In this document: piece after piece, positions 1-5,628 of the stretch
How the letters are laid out: every line of letters starts with the position of its first letter
Position numbering within the stretch: the stretch's first letter is position 1
From: an uncultured Eubacterium sp.
GTDB lineage: Bacteria > Bacillota > Clostridia > Peptostreptococcales > Anaerovoracaceae
DNA length: 7,120 bases
NCBI GenBank assembly: GCA_900542385.1
Contig: UQNP01000095.1
Span: forward strand, 1-7,120
Direction: 5' to 3'
The notes under the pieces: generated by a model
Seen by the model: only the letters and a program-made list of their open reading frames with translations
Told to the model about the DNA's origin: nothing
The model's database searches: none
Program-made: the position numbers and the translations under genes

Positions 1-160
1 CACTTAAAGTGAAATAAAGATTTTTATCGTATACGGAAAGAACCTTTTTTACATATATCTTTTTTGTTTCTATATGCTGCACTATCGATATATTCGAATG
101 GTTATTAAATTGATCTATTTCTTTATAAAACGAAAGTAAAACTTTATCTTCTATCTGCAT
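1..160 (-). CDS. Protein-kinase-like protein, N-terminal fragment (runs off the window)
   Basis: Only the first 53 codons are present; the gene continues beyond base 1. It starts at the ATG read from 160, with an AGAGG ribosome binding site six bases upstream. The readable protein begins MQIEDKVLLSFYKEI and contains IVQHIETKKIYVKKVLSVYD. This resembles the N-lobe of a small group of clostridial serine/threonine-kinase-like proteins, with an IVQH strand followed by a Y-V-K-K strand that would hold the ATP-binding lysine. The catalytic loop and DFG motif lie outside the window, so kinase activity cannot be judged. It diverges from the HTH regulator gene at 264, a partner seen beside such kinases in other Clostridia (from memory). 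A TATAAT at 222-227 on this strand could be its -10 box, but the -35 is poor. The family call is based on residue pattern and context only. Confidence 0.6.
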   Translation of the reverse strand, partial: MQIEDKVLLSFYKEIDQFNNHSNISIVQHIETKKIYVKKVLSVYDKNLYFTLS

Positions 161-168
161 TTTAAACC

Positions 169-204
169 TCTTAGAGCGTTACTATTTTATCTTCTTAGAG
201 TGTT
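169..204. repeat. Near-perfect 12-bp direct repeat, possible operator
   Basis: TCTTAGAGCGTT (169-180) and TCTTAGAGTGTT (193-204) differ at one base and start exactly 24 bp apart. The right copy touches the -35 box of the HTH gene promoter and the left copy overlaps the ribosome binding site of the divergent kinase-like gene. The position suits autoregulation by the adjacent HTH protein, but this is inference; the repeat itself is seen directly. Confidence 0.5.
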
Positions 205-231
205 GCAGTCATATATTTATTATTATATCAT
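203..231 (+). promoter_or_regulatory. Sigma-A-type promoter of the HTH regulator gene
   Basis: TTGCAG (203-208), a 17-bp spacer and TATCAT (226-231) form a reasonable vegetative promoter. It predicts a transcript start near 238, leaving a 26-base leader with GGAGG at 252-256. That start point lies at the upstream ATG (237), so the ATG at 264 is the better start codon. Confidence 0.55.
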
Positions 232-263
232 AAGTAATGATAAATTTATACGGAGGCGTTGAT

Positions 264-704
264 ATGGGGACCAGTAAAATAAAAACAGGTAAATTGGAAG
301 ATATAATATGCAGCATAAGATCTGAAAAAGACGCGGAAAATTATATCAGAAAATACACTCAAAAAGAAGTCTCAAGTTTTTCGGAATATTTTAATGAATA
401 CATATCGACTAAAGATCTTAAAATTTCACAGATAATACAGAAGAGCAATATAAGCAGGAACTACATATACAATATAATAAACGGAAACAGAAACCCCGGA
501 AGAGACAAAATAATAGCATTGTGCATAGCCATGGGCATGAACTACAGTGAGATAAACAGGGCGCTTAAAATCTCAAAACAAGGTGTGCTTTATCCTAAAG
601 ATGAAAGAGATGCAAGGATAATAATAGCAGTCAACCAAGGTATAGATGATGTGGTGGAATTGAATATCATATTGGAAAGAGAAGGACTTTCGATAATAGA
701 ATAG
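264..704 (+). CDS. XRE-like helix-turn-helix regulator, partner of the divergent kinase-like gene
   Basis: A 146-residue, probably cytoplasmic, DNA-binding protein. Residues about 38-103 form the helix-turn-helix unit: SFSEYFNEYI, then KISQIIQKSNISRNYIYNII as the two DNA-contacting helices, NGNRNPGRDKIIALCIAMG, and a closing helix YSEINRALKIS. The tail (LYPKDERDARIIIAVNQG to the end) is a second small helical segment typical of this clostridial family; it is not a known ligand domain. The ATG at 264 was chosen because GGAGG lies seven bases upstream and the predicted promoter starts transcription at about 238. A longer reading frame from 237 lacks a ribosome binding site. The gene diverges from a kinase-like gene, so the HTH protein may control the pair or be a phosphorylation target; neither is shown by the sequence. 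No convincing terminator follows. Confidence 0.75.
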   Translation: MGTSKIKTGKLEDIICSIRSEKDAENYIRKYTQKEVSSFSEYFNEYISTKDLKISQIIQKSNISRNYIYNIINGNRNPGRDKIIALCIAMGMNYSEINRALKISKQGVLYPKDERDARIIIAVNQGIDDVVELNIILEREGLSIIE

Positions 705-808
705 GACGCTGGGCTGACGGATGTGTTTTTATGCTGTCAGCACTACAAATCGTCTGCGCAAAGTAGTATTATCATAAGCGAATTCACATTTATAAAGGAG
801 AAGAAGCT

Positions 809-1156
809 ATGAGAAGTTTGAAATTAACACTTGGCATCGTTTCGTTTTTTATGGCATTTCTTGTGATGTTATATTTGTGCGTAATGCTGATGGAAAGCGG
901 AATAGGTGCCTATGGGTACTTTGATTTTTCTGCCATAATATTGATGGCGGTGTATGCACTTGTAGCAGGGGTAATTGTGATTTTGACGGCAGACGAAGAA
1001 AGAAATACTGTATTTTTATCAGCCGCTTTTTATATAGCGGGAGGGATTCTGGGTCTGGCGTTGATGAGAGATTTTAACAGTATAACTGTATGGGCGGCAG
1101 CATATATAGTCTGCGGAATCATATTTATTATCAGCAGTATCAAAGCACATGAATGA
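809..1156 (+). CDS. Small four-helix membrane protein of unknown function
   Basis: A 115-residue hydrophobic protein not recognised as a member of a named family. It has four predicted membrane-spanning stretches at about residues 7-29, 39-60, 67-86 and 91-110. A short polar loop, ADEERN (61-66), lies between the second and third, and the tail is very short and charged (IKAHE). There is no cleavable signal peptide or catalytic motif; the first hydrophobic segment probably serves as an anchor. The start is well supported by AAAGGAG (794-800) eight bases before the ATG. It lies 104 bp after the HTH gene on the same strand, so it could be read with it or from its own weak promoter. It converges with niaR, with only 36 bp between the two stop codons. 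Real gene: likely; function: unknown. Confidence 0.65.
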   Translation: MRSLKLTLGIVSFFMAFLVMLYLCVMLMESGIGAYGYFDFSAIILMAVYALVAGVIVILTADEERNTVFLSAAFYIAGGILGLALMRDFNSITVWAAAYIVCGIIFIISSIKAHE

Positions 1157-1192
1157 TTCTCGATTATTTATTGATCCGTACAAATGAATTTT

Positions 1193-1747
1193 TCATTCCA
1201 TAAGTATATTTTTTGATTTCAAAGAGGCTTTTATCATGTTAAAAGTCTCTTTGTCTTTATATGATATGCGGTGAATATGGACTCCGTCTGTCAAACAGCT
1301 TATGGGGGCTGAGTTTTTTTCCTTTTCAACTTTGTTTATGAACAGATCAACATCGTATCTTGATGAAAGATCAAGACTTCCGGATATTTCTCCATATATT
1401 GCATGTTCTATCGTAACGTCTATCACTGTTGCTCCGAAATCTACGATGGTATACAGCTCTTCACGAAGCTGCTCAGGTGTATGCTTGCACACGATCATTC
1501 CTACTTGAAGTTGGGACGAAGAAGTTTTTTCTTTATCCATCATGTACCCTTTTGGCGTAGCTGTAACGTTGCATCCGGATGCCCTGAGTATTGCAATATC
1601 ACCTACTATTATCTGTCTGCTTACGGAAAAAAGAGATGCAAGCCTGGATGCAGTTACAGGCGCATCAGCAGTCTTGAGATATTCGTATATCATCTGGCGT
1701 CTTTTTTCGGTGTTTGTTTCATGAGATGTAATGTTATTGTCAGGCAT
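1193..1747 (-). CDS. niaR: Niacin-responsive transcriptional repressor NiaR (HTH_11 plus 3H domain)
   Basis: A 184-residue cytoplasmic repressor of the NiaR/YrxA family, which shuts off NAD synthesis and niacin uptake genes when niacin is plentiful. Residues about 15-70 are the winged helix: RRQMIYEYL, PVTASRLASLFSVSRQIIVGDIAILRA with the recognition helix at about 43-55, and a GY wing. Residues about 80-182 are the 3H ligand domain. It carries H89 in CKHT, E97, H115 in EHAIYGEI, and the H157-x-H159 pair in LTDGVHIHRI. By comparison with the Thermotoga TM1602 structure, H89, E97, H157 and H159 should bind the metal. Length is normal for the family. The start has GGAGG eight bases upstream. 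The gene diverges from a transporter gene whose promoter carries palindromic operator-like sequence, consistent with local control. The family call is strong; the regulon is inferred. Confidence 0.9.
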   Translation of the reverse strand: MPDNNITSHETNTEKRRQMIYEYLKTADAPVTASRLASLFSVSRQIIVGDIAILRASGCNVTATPKGYMMDKEKTSSSQLQVGMIVCKHTPEQLREELYTIVDFGATVIDVTIEHAIYGEISGSLDLSSRYDVDLFINKVEKEKNSAPISCLTDGVHIHRISYKDKETFNMIKASLKSKNILME

Positions 1748-1777
1748 TATGTCTTCCTCCTGCTTTGGGATAAAATC

Positions 1778-1806
1778 ATGATAACATATTTAATTTGACA
1801 ATTCAA
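1778..1806 (-). promoter_or_regulatory. Promoter of niaR
   Basis: On the minus strand, TTGAAT (1806-1801), a 17-bp spacer and TATCAT (1783-1778) form a plausible sigma-A promoter. It predicts a start near 1771 and a 24-base leader containing the niaR ribosome binding site. The palindromes at 1819-1836 lie just upstream of this -35 box, so repression of niaR itself is possible but less direct than for the transporter. Confidence 0.5.
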
Positions 1807-1818
1807 ATAACATGATAA

Positions 1819-1836
1819 GTGTCTTGACACCTGTCA
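1819..1836. promoter_or_regulatory. Overlapping palindromes, probable NiaR operator
   Basis: Two perfect inverted repeats overlap: GTGTC-TT-GACAC (1819-1830) and TGACA-CC-TGTCA (1825-1836). They cover the -35 box of the transporter promoter and lie between niaR and the transporter. NiaR operators in Firmicutes are described as palindromic sites rich in TGTC/GACA half-sites; this match is from memory, not from a computed motif. A repressor bound here would block RNA polymerase at the transporter promoter. Confidence 0.7.
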
Positions 1837-1852
1837 TCTTGCCTGATACAAT
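1824..1852 (+). promoter_or_regulatory. Strong sigma-A promoter of the EIIC-like transporter gene
   Basis: A consensus -35 TTGACA (1824-1829), an optimal 17-bp spacer and TACAAT (1847-1852), one base off consensus. Transcription should start near 1859, giving a leader of about 34 bases before the ATG at 1893. The -35 box is embedded in the palindromic operator, the expected arrangement for a promoter that is strong unless repressed. Confidence 0.75.
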
Positions 1853-1892
1853 CTATGAGTCGGTTATTTATAAGCATATAAGAGGTAATAAA

Positions 1893-2963
1893 ATGGAAGA
1901 AAAAGAAAAGACAAGCTTTTTTAAAAGAAAGGATATAGAGATATCTGCAAAACGTTATCTTCAGGATGCTCTTTCAGCTATGGCGCTTGGATTATTTGCA
2001 TCTCTTCTTATCGGAGTTATATTTGATACGATAGGTGAGCAGACAGCAAATATTTTTGGCGAAAATGCTGTTTCATCTTTTTTTGTTGAAGTAGGGGCTC
2101 AGGCTCAGGCATATATGGGTGCGGCTATCGGTGCAGCTGTAGCCTGGAGTCTCAAAGCACCGCCTTTGGTTCTGTTCACGGGTGTAGTTACCGGCATGAT
2201 GGGCGCTACGATGACAGGTTTTGGTATAGATTTCGCAGGAGGTCCTGCGGGCGCGTTCATAGCGGTAGCTTTGAGTACTGAGTTTGGAAAAATGGTATCT
2301 AAAGAGACTAAGATAGATATTCTGGTTACGCCTGCGGTTTCACTTATAATGGGTGCTGTGGGAGCGAAGCTGTTCGGTCCGGCTATAGGCTGGTGCATGG
2401 TCAAATTGGGTGATTTGATCATGACGGCTACGGAATGGCAGCCGTTTGTGTTCGGAATAGTTATATCAGTTATAGTTGGTCTCGTACTCACTGCTCCGAT
2501 TTCCAGCGCTGCGCTTTGTATAATGCTGGATCTGTCAGGCCTTGCAGCCGGAGCGGCAACAGTGGGATGCTGCGCCCAGATGGTGGGATTTGCCGTTGCC
2601 AGCTATAAGGAGAACGGGATCGGCGGTCTTGTTGCTCAGGGCATAGGAACTTCTATGCTTCAAGTTTCAAATATAATAAAGAATCCATGGATACTTGTGC
2701 CGGCAACGCTGGCAGGGGCTATACTGGGCCCTGTATCAACATGCGTCCTTAAAATGACTAATATAGCCGTGGGCGCAGGAATGGGAACTTCAGGGCTCGT
2801 AGGTCAGATAGGTACATTTACGGATATGGGATTTACATTCGATACTCTGTGGAAGGTCCTTCTCATACAGATAATTCTTCCGGCAGTGTTGGCCTTCGTT
2901 ATAGACAGGATGCTGAGAAAAGCAGGAAAGATAAAAGACGGAGATTACAAACTGGATCTGTAG
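1893..2963 (+). CDS. PTS-EIIC-like membrane transporter (PTS_EIIC_2 family), candidate niacin-related uptake
   Basis: A 356-residue polytopic membrane protein with a charged N-terminal tail and about eight to ten hydrophobic stretches rich in Gly and Ala. Recognisable family blocks are GIDFAGGPAGAFIA (111-124), LTAPISSAAL (199-208), GCCAQMVGFAVASYKENGIG (225-244) and QGIGTSMLQVSNIIKNP (249-265). These fit the group labelled PTS sugar transporter subunit IIC, PTS_EIIC_2. No EIIA, EIIB or sugar-metabolism gene is nearby, so sugar phosphotransfer is unsupported. The start at 1893 has AGAGG eight bases upstream. A longer frame from 1812 would begin before the predicted transcript start (about 1859) and translate the promoter itself, so it was rejected. 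Position next to niaR and the operator on its promoter point to uptake of niacin or another NAD precursor; this is inference. Confidence 0.8.
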   Translation: MEEKEKTSFFKRKDIEISAKRYLQDALSAMALGLFASLLIGVIFDTIGEQTANIFGENAVSSFFVEVGAQAQAYMGAAIGAAVAWSLKAPPLVLFTGVVTGMMGATMTGFGIDFAGGPAGAFIAVALSTEFGKMVSKETKIDILVTPAVSLIMGAVGAKLFGPAIGWCMVKLGDLIMTATEWQPFVFGIVISVIVGLVLTAPISSAALCIMLDLSGLAAGAATVGCCAQMVGFAVASYKENGIGGLVAQGIGTSMLQVSNIIKNPWILVPATLAGAILGPVSTCVLKMTNIAVGAGMGTSGLVGQIGTFTDMGFTFDTLWKVLLIQIILPAVLAFVIDRMLRKAGKIKDGDYKLDL

Positions 2964-2989
2964 GGATCTGATACATAAATATAAAGCAA

Positions 2990-3028
2990 AACGCAGGCAT
3001 TGATTTAGATAATGCCTGCGTTGTTTTT
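2990..3028. terminator. Bidirectional intrinsic terminator between the transporter gene and proA
   Basis: A perfect 12-bp stem, AACGCAGGCATT (2990-3001) and AATGCCTGCGTT (3011-3022), with a 9-base loop. GTTTTTAT follows on the plus strand, serving the transporter gene. On the minus strand the stem is followed by TTGCTTTA, a weaker T-run that can serve proA, whose stop is 19 bp away. Confidence 0.85.
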
Positions 3029-3040
3029 ATTGCGCATCGT

Positions 3041-4318
3041 TTAAATAATGTCATTGAATTTAAATGTGGATTTGCCTGATGCGTAATCTGCGACTATCTG
3101 TCCGTTTCCCTCGAGTTTGTATTTGTATGTAACAAGTCCATCGAGACCGACAGGCCCTCTGGCATGAAGTTTTCCCGTGCTTATGCCGACTTCGGCACCG
3201 AACCCGTAACGAAAACCGTCAGCAAACCGCGTGGAACAATTTTGATATACGCCGGCAGAATCTACAAGAGACATAAATTTATCAGCTGAATCTTTATCTT
3301 CTGTTATGATACAGTCGGTATGATGAGAGCCGTATGTGTTTATGTGATCTATGGCTTCATCTATGCTGTCTACGATCTTTATGGACAATATACAGTCAAG
3401 GTATTCCGTTTCGAAATCATTTTCATCGGCAGGAGTGCAGGATATGAGATTTACACAGCCGGCATCGCCTCTGTATTCGATGCGGTCCTTCGATTCATCC
3501 GCAAGGGCGGGTATCAGTACGTCAGCAATATCTTTGTGAACAAGCAGTGTTTCCACTGCGTTGCATGCAGCTGGATACTGGATCTTTGAATCTATTATTA
3601 CAGGAATTGCTTTTTCGATATTAGCAGCGCCGTCGACGTATATGTGGCATATGCCGTCAGCATGTCCCATCACAGGTATTTTTGAGTTTTCCATTATGTA
3701 CTGTACGAATTGATTTGATCCTCTTGGAATGAGAAGATCCACGTATTCGTGACATTTAAGAAGTTCGTTTATTTCGGCTCTGTCCTCTATAAGCAGTGCG
3801 AAGTTTTCCGGAAGTCCGGATCTTACCGCAGCTTCGTATATAGTATCGAAAAGGATCTTGTTTGTGTTTTTTGCTTCGCTGCCCCCTTTAAGCACAGCGC
3901 AGTTGCCGCTTTTTACGCACAGAGACGCTATTTGTACTAAAGCATCGGGTCTCGATTCGAAAATAACACCTATGACACCTATGGGACAAGTTGTTTTTGT
4001 AAGAGTCAGATCTTTGTCAAGTTCTCGTTTAAGGAGATCTTTGAACAGAGGATCTTCCAGATCTATCAGGTCATAGATACCGTCAGTACAGCTTTTCATT
4101 TTGTGATCGTCGAATACAAGACGGTTTATTATCGGAGCGGGAAGCGAAGATTTTTTTGCGGCTTCAAGATCTTTTTGATTAGCTTCGAATATGGCCTTCT
4201 TGTTGTTTTTCAGTGCATGTGCAATGTTTTCCAATGCGTTGTTCCTTACTTTTTCAGGAAGAGAAGCCATAATAAAACTGTCTTTTTTCACTTTCCGTAT
4301 ACTGTCTGTAAAATCCAT
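3041..4318 (-). CDS. proA: Gamma-glutamyl phosphate reductase (glutamate-5-semialdehyde dehydrogenase)
   Basis: A 425-residue cytoplasmic enzyme of full family length. It reduces gamma-glutamyl phosphate with NADPH to glutamate-5-semialdehyde, the second step from glutamate to proline, using the product of ProB. The aldehyde-dehydrogenase-like fold is seen in PIGVIGVIFESRPDALVQIA (112-131), LKGGSEAKNTN (143-153) and IPRGSNQFVQYI (197-208). The catalytic cysteine is C252 in QYPAACNAVETLLVH. The ProA signature occupies about 357-380, VYQNCSTRF followed by GFRYGFGAEVGIST. No key residue is missing. The start has AAAGGA ten bases upstream, a slightly long spacing. It lies 38 bp after the DEDD-exonuclease-like gene and may be co-transcribed with it. 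proB and proC are on the other strand about 1.8 kb away. Confidence 0.97.
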   Translation of the reverse strand: MDFTDSIRKVKKDSFIMASLPEKVRNNALENIAHALKNNKKAIFEANQKDLEAAKKSSLPAPIINRLVFDDHKMKSCTDGIYDLIDLEDPLFKDLLKRELDKDLTLTKTTCPIGVIGVIFESRPDALVQIASLCVKSGNCAVLKGGSEAKNTNKILFDTIYEAAVRSGLPENFALLIEDRAEINELLKCHEYVDLLIPRGSNQFVQYIMENSKIPVMGHADGICHIYVDGAANIEKAIPVIIDSKIQYPAACNAVETLLVHKDIADVLIPALADESKDRIEYRGDAGCVNLISCTPADENDFETEYLDCILSIKIVDSIDEAIDHINTYGSHHTDCIITEDKDSADKFMSLVDSAGVYQNCSTRFADGFRYGFGAEVGISTGKLHARGPVGLDGLVTYKYKLEGNGQIVADYASGKSTFKFNDII

Positions 4319-4356
4319 GATAAAAACATCCTTTCTTTTTGAGCTTCAACTCTTTA

Positions 4357-5340
4357 TCAAATATTTCCGAGGAAATATCGTATATAATTTTTTACAAAAT
4401 GATTTGTCTCCATATAATTTATACCTGAATTGTTTTTAAGTACAATGAATCCGCTTCCGTAATTCGGGTATTTTTCAAATTCTGCACTGTCTATACCGGC
4501 TGCATCAAGATCCGCTATCAGCATATCCTTATCTTTTATGAGGGGGAATTTAAGTGAAAAAGCTGATTTATTTGAATCAAAATGTATTTCAACCGGATAA
4601 TTTTTAAATTCAAATCCTATGTAATTTATTGAAATATTTCGCTGTATCCCCGATACGGTCATGAAATCCCTTTGAAAAGAGATCTTGTTCACTGTTAGAG
4701 GCCCTGTCGGGAACCCCAGGCAGAACATGGCTTTGTGAAAATCACTTTTGCTTATGACTTTAAGAAGGCGTGTAAGCTGTATCACGTCATCGCTGTTGTG
4801 CAGAAGTATTTTTGATTCAAGGTCTTCTCTGCCGGTCTTTTCGTATGTATTATAAAGTTCTACGCTTTCTGCCCCTGATATTTCATCTGTTCTGCTTTGC
4901 CATAGTCCCATATAATTTTCGACTGTTTTTTGTTTTAAATTCGGCACGAATTTTTTTATGGGAGAGTGTCCGTTGAGAACGAGATACAGGTCCAGGTTGT
5001 AGGGCATGGAAAGTTTTTCATCAAAAAACTTTGTGAATCGTTTTTCTATGAACGGTATGTCGAAATGTCTGCCGTTGTACGTTATGACCATATCGAGCTG
5101 CGACATTTCATGAATAAAACGTTCAATGGCATCGCGTTCTTCTGTTCTGGACTGTGCAAAAACCTGGCGCATCTGTTTGCTGCCGAAGGAACAGAGTCCG
5201 CCCAGTATGAATTTGTTTTTCGATGGATCGAGGCCGGTAGTTTCTATATCGAGCGTTCCTTTTTTCATATCGCTGAAATAAAAATCTAAAACGCTGCTGC
5301 TGTATATTTGTTCTTTAAAAGGTTTTGTCACATATTTCAT
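4357..5340 (-). CDS. RNase H-fold (DEDD-type) exonuclease-like protein, YprB-related
   Basis: A 327-residue protein whose first 195 residues match the RNase_H_2/YprB group of the DEDD exonuclease superfamily. Motif I is TLDIETTGL with D31 and E33, motif II is ITYNGRHFDIPFIEKRF with D94, and motif III is LLHNSDDVIQL with H181 and D185 (H-x3-D). These acidic residues would hold two catalytic metal ions, so nuclease activity is plausible; the substrate is unknown. The C-terminal 130 residues have no motif I recognise. B. subtilis YprB is longer. Another start is unlikely because the next Met (25) lies only six residues before motif I. No ribosome binding site precedes the ATG; instead TATAAT ends six bases before it. 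Likely first gene of a unit with proA. Confidence 0.8.
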   Translation of the reverse strand: MKYVTKPFKEQIYSSSVLDFYFSDMKKGTLDIETTGLDPSKNKFILGGLCSFGSKQMRQVFAQSRTEERDAIERFIHEMSQLDMVITYNGRHFDIPFIEKRFTKFFDEKLSMPYNLDLYLVLNGHSPIKKFVPNLKQKTVENYMGLWQSRTDEISGAESVELYNTYEKTGREDLESKILLHNSDDVIQLTRLLKVISKSDFHKAMFCLGFPTGPLTVNKISFQRDFMTVSGIQRNISINYIGFEFKNYPVEIHFDSNKSAFSLKFPLIKDKDMLIADLDAAGIDSAEFEKYPNYGSGFIVLKNNSGINYMETNHFVKNYIRYFLGNI

Positions 5341-5346
5341 AGCTTT

Positions 5347-5352
5347 ATTATA
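5347..5352 (-). promoter_or_regulatory. Possible -10 box giving a leaderless transcript
   Basis: A perfect TATAAT on the minus strand (5352-5347) ends six bases before the ATG at 5340. With usual geometry, transcription would start at the A of that ATG. The -35 region is weak (TTTAAC at 5375-5370, 17-bp spacer). The gene lacks a Shine-Dalgarno sequence, which fits leaderless translation. Confidence 0.4.
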
Positions 5353-5412
5353 ACAAGGTGTACTTTCAAGTTAAAGAAAAAAATAGGAATATATGATGCA
5401 GAAAAAAGGAGT

Positions 5413-5448
5413 GTAAAACAAAAGCGACCAGAACTGGTCGCTTTTGTT
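5413..5448 (-). terminator. Strong intrinsic terminator hairpin
   Basis: A perfect 15-bp inverted repeat (5417-5431 and 5434-5448) with a GC-rich core GCGACCAG/CTGGTCGC and an A/T arm. On the minus strand the arm and flank give TTTTGTTTTAC, a suitable U-tract. No protein gene ends here on either strand, so it most simply ends the small RNA starting near 5499, or attenuates read-through into the gene at 5340. The plus strand also has CTTTTGTT but no gene upstream to end. Confidence 0.8.
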
Positions 5449-5499
5449 AAAAGGGGTATTGGGATTAGAGATTAATGAGGTTATCAGGGGGATAACCAC
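5413..5499 (-). ncRNA. Candidate small RNA of about 87 nt with C-rich loop and linker
   Basis: No protein gene explains this stretch, yet it has a promoter at one end (5534-5506) and a terminator at the other. The predicted RNA opens two bases after its start with a hairpin, GGUUAUC-CCCCU-GAUAACC (5497-5479), exposing CCCCU. A 30-base unpaired, C- and U-rich linker (5478-5449) contains AAUCCC and UACCCC. It ends in a 15-bp terminator stem. C-rich single-stranded patches are the usual Firmicutes sRNA seeds for G-rich ribosome binding sites. It could instead be the leader of the exonuclease-like gene at 5340. No Rfam family is recognised. Confidence 0.5.
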
Positions 5500-5505
5500 A
5501 GTTAA

Positions 5506-5534
5506 AGTATAGGATAATTTGTATTAAAAATCAA
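5506..5534 (-). promoter_or_regulatory. Sigma-A promoter reading away from spoVS, for the candidate small RNA
   Basis: On the minus strand, TTGATT (5534-5529), a 17-bp spacer and TATACT (5511-5506) match the vegetative consensus at four of six and five of six bases. The predicted start is near 5499, directly before the 5' hairpin. A Spo0A-box-like AGTCGAA (5540-5546) lies just upstream of its -35. Confidence 0.6.
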
Positions 5535-5539
5535 GTAAA

Positions 5540-5596
5540 AGTCGAAAAAATGAGTAAAAAACTTTTTAATGACGAAAGGCGTAATAATTTGTCGAA
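5540..5596 (+). promoter_or_regulatory. Phased Spo0A-box-like sites upstream of spoVS
   Basis: Three sites in the same orientation resemble the 0A box (TGNCGAA; fuller form TTTGTCGAA): AGTCGAA (5540-5546, one mismatch), TGACGAA (5570-5576, perfect to the core) and TGTCGAA (5590-5596, in a full TTTGTCGAA at 5588-5596). Their starts are 30 and 20 bp apart, so all face the same side of the helix. The nearest is centred about 48 bp upstream of the predicted spoVS transcript start, a typical activator position. Binding by Spo0A is inferred. Confidence 0.6.
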
Positions 5597-5628
5597 GGAA
5601 AGGAATGTAAAAAAATAAAAGAGGACTA

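Noticed and set aside
713..741. Hairpin GCTGACGG/CTGTCAGC after the HTH gene as a terminator
   Set aside because: The 8-bp stem contains a G-T pair, has a 13-base loop and no T-run follows on either strand, so it is not a convincing terminator.
1182..1196. AATGAA-TTT-TTCATT inverted repeat between two convergent genes as a terminator
   Set aside because: The stem is six A/T-rich pairs and would be unstable; it also overlaps the niaR stop codon.
1302..1798. Plus-strand ORFs opposite niaR
   Set aside because: They mirror niaR codons on the other strand, lack ribosome binding sites and overlap a clear family member.
2105..2491. Minus-strand 128-codon ORF inside the transporter gene
   Set aside because: Shadow of the transporter frame: Pro/Ile/Thr-rich translation of Gly/Ala-rich codons, and no family match.
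5486..5500. DnaA-box-like sequence near ATAACCACA
   Set aside because: Differs from TTATCCACA at two positions, is isolated, and is better explained as part of the 5' hairpin of the candidate RNA.
5591..5615. Sigma-H promoter for spoVS (AAGGA-like -35 sequences)
   Set aside because: Two AAGGAA-like stretches exist but no GAAT-type -10 lies 11-12 bp downstream.
5550..5618. 22-codon ORF (MSKKLFNDERRNN...) upstream of spoVS
   Set aside because: No ribosome binding site, very short, and it covers the Spo0A-box-like sites.
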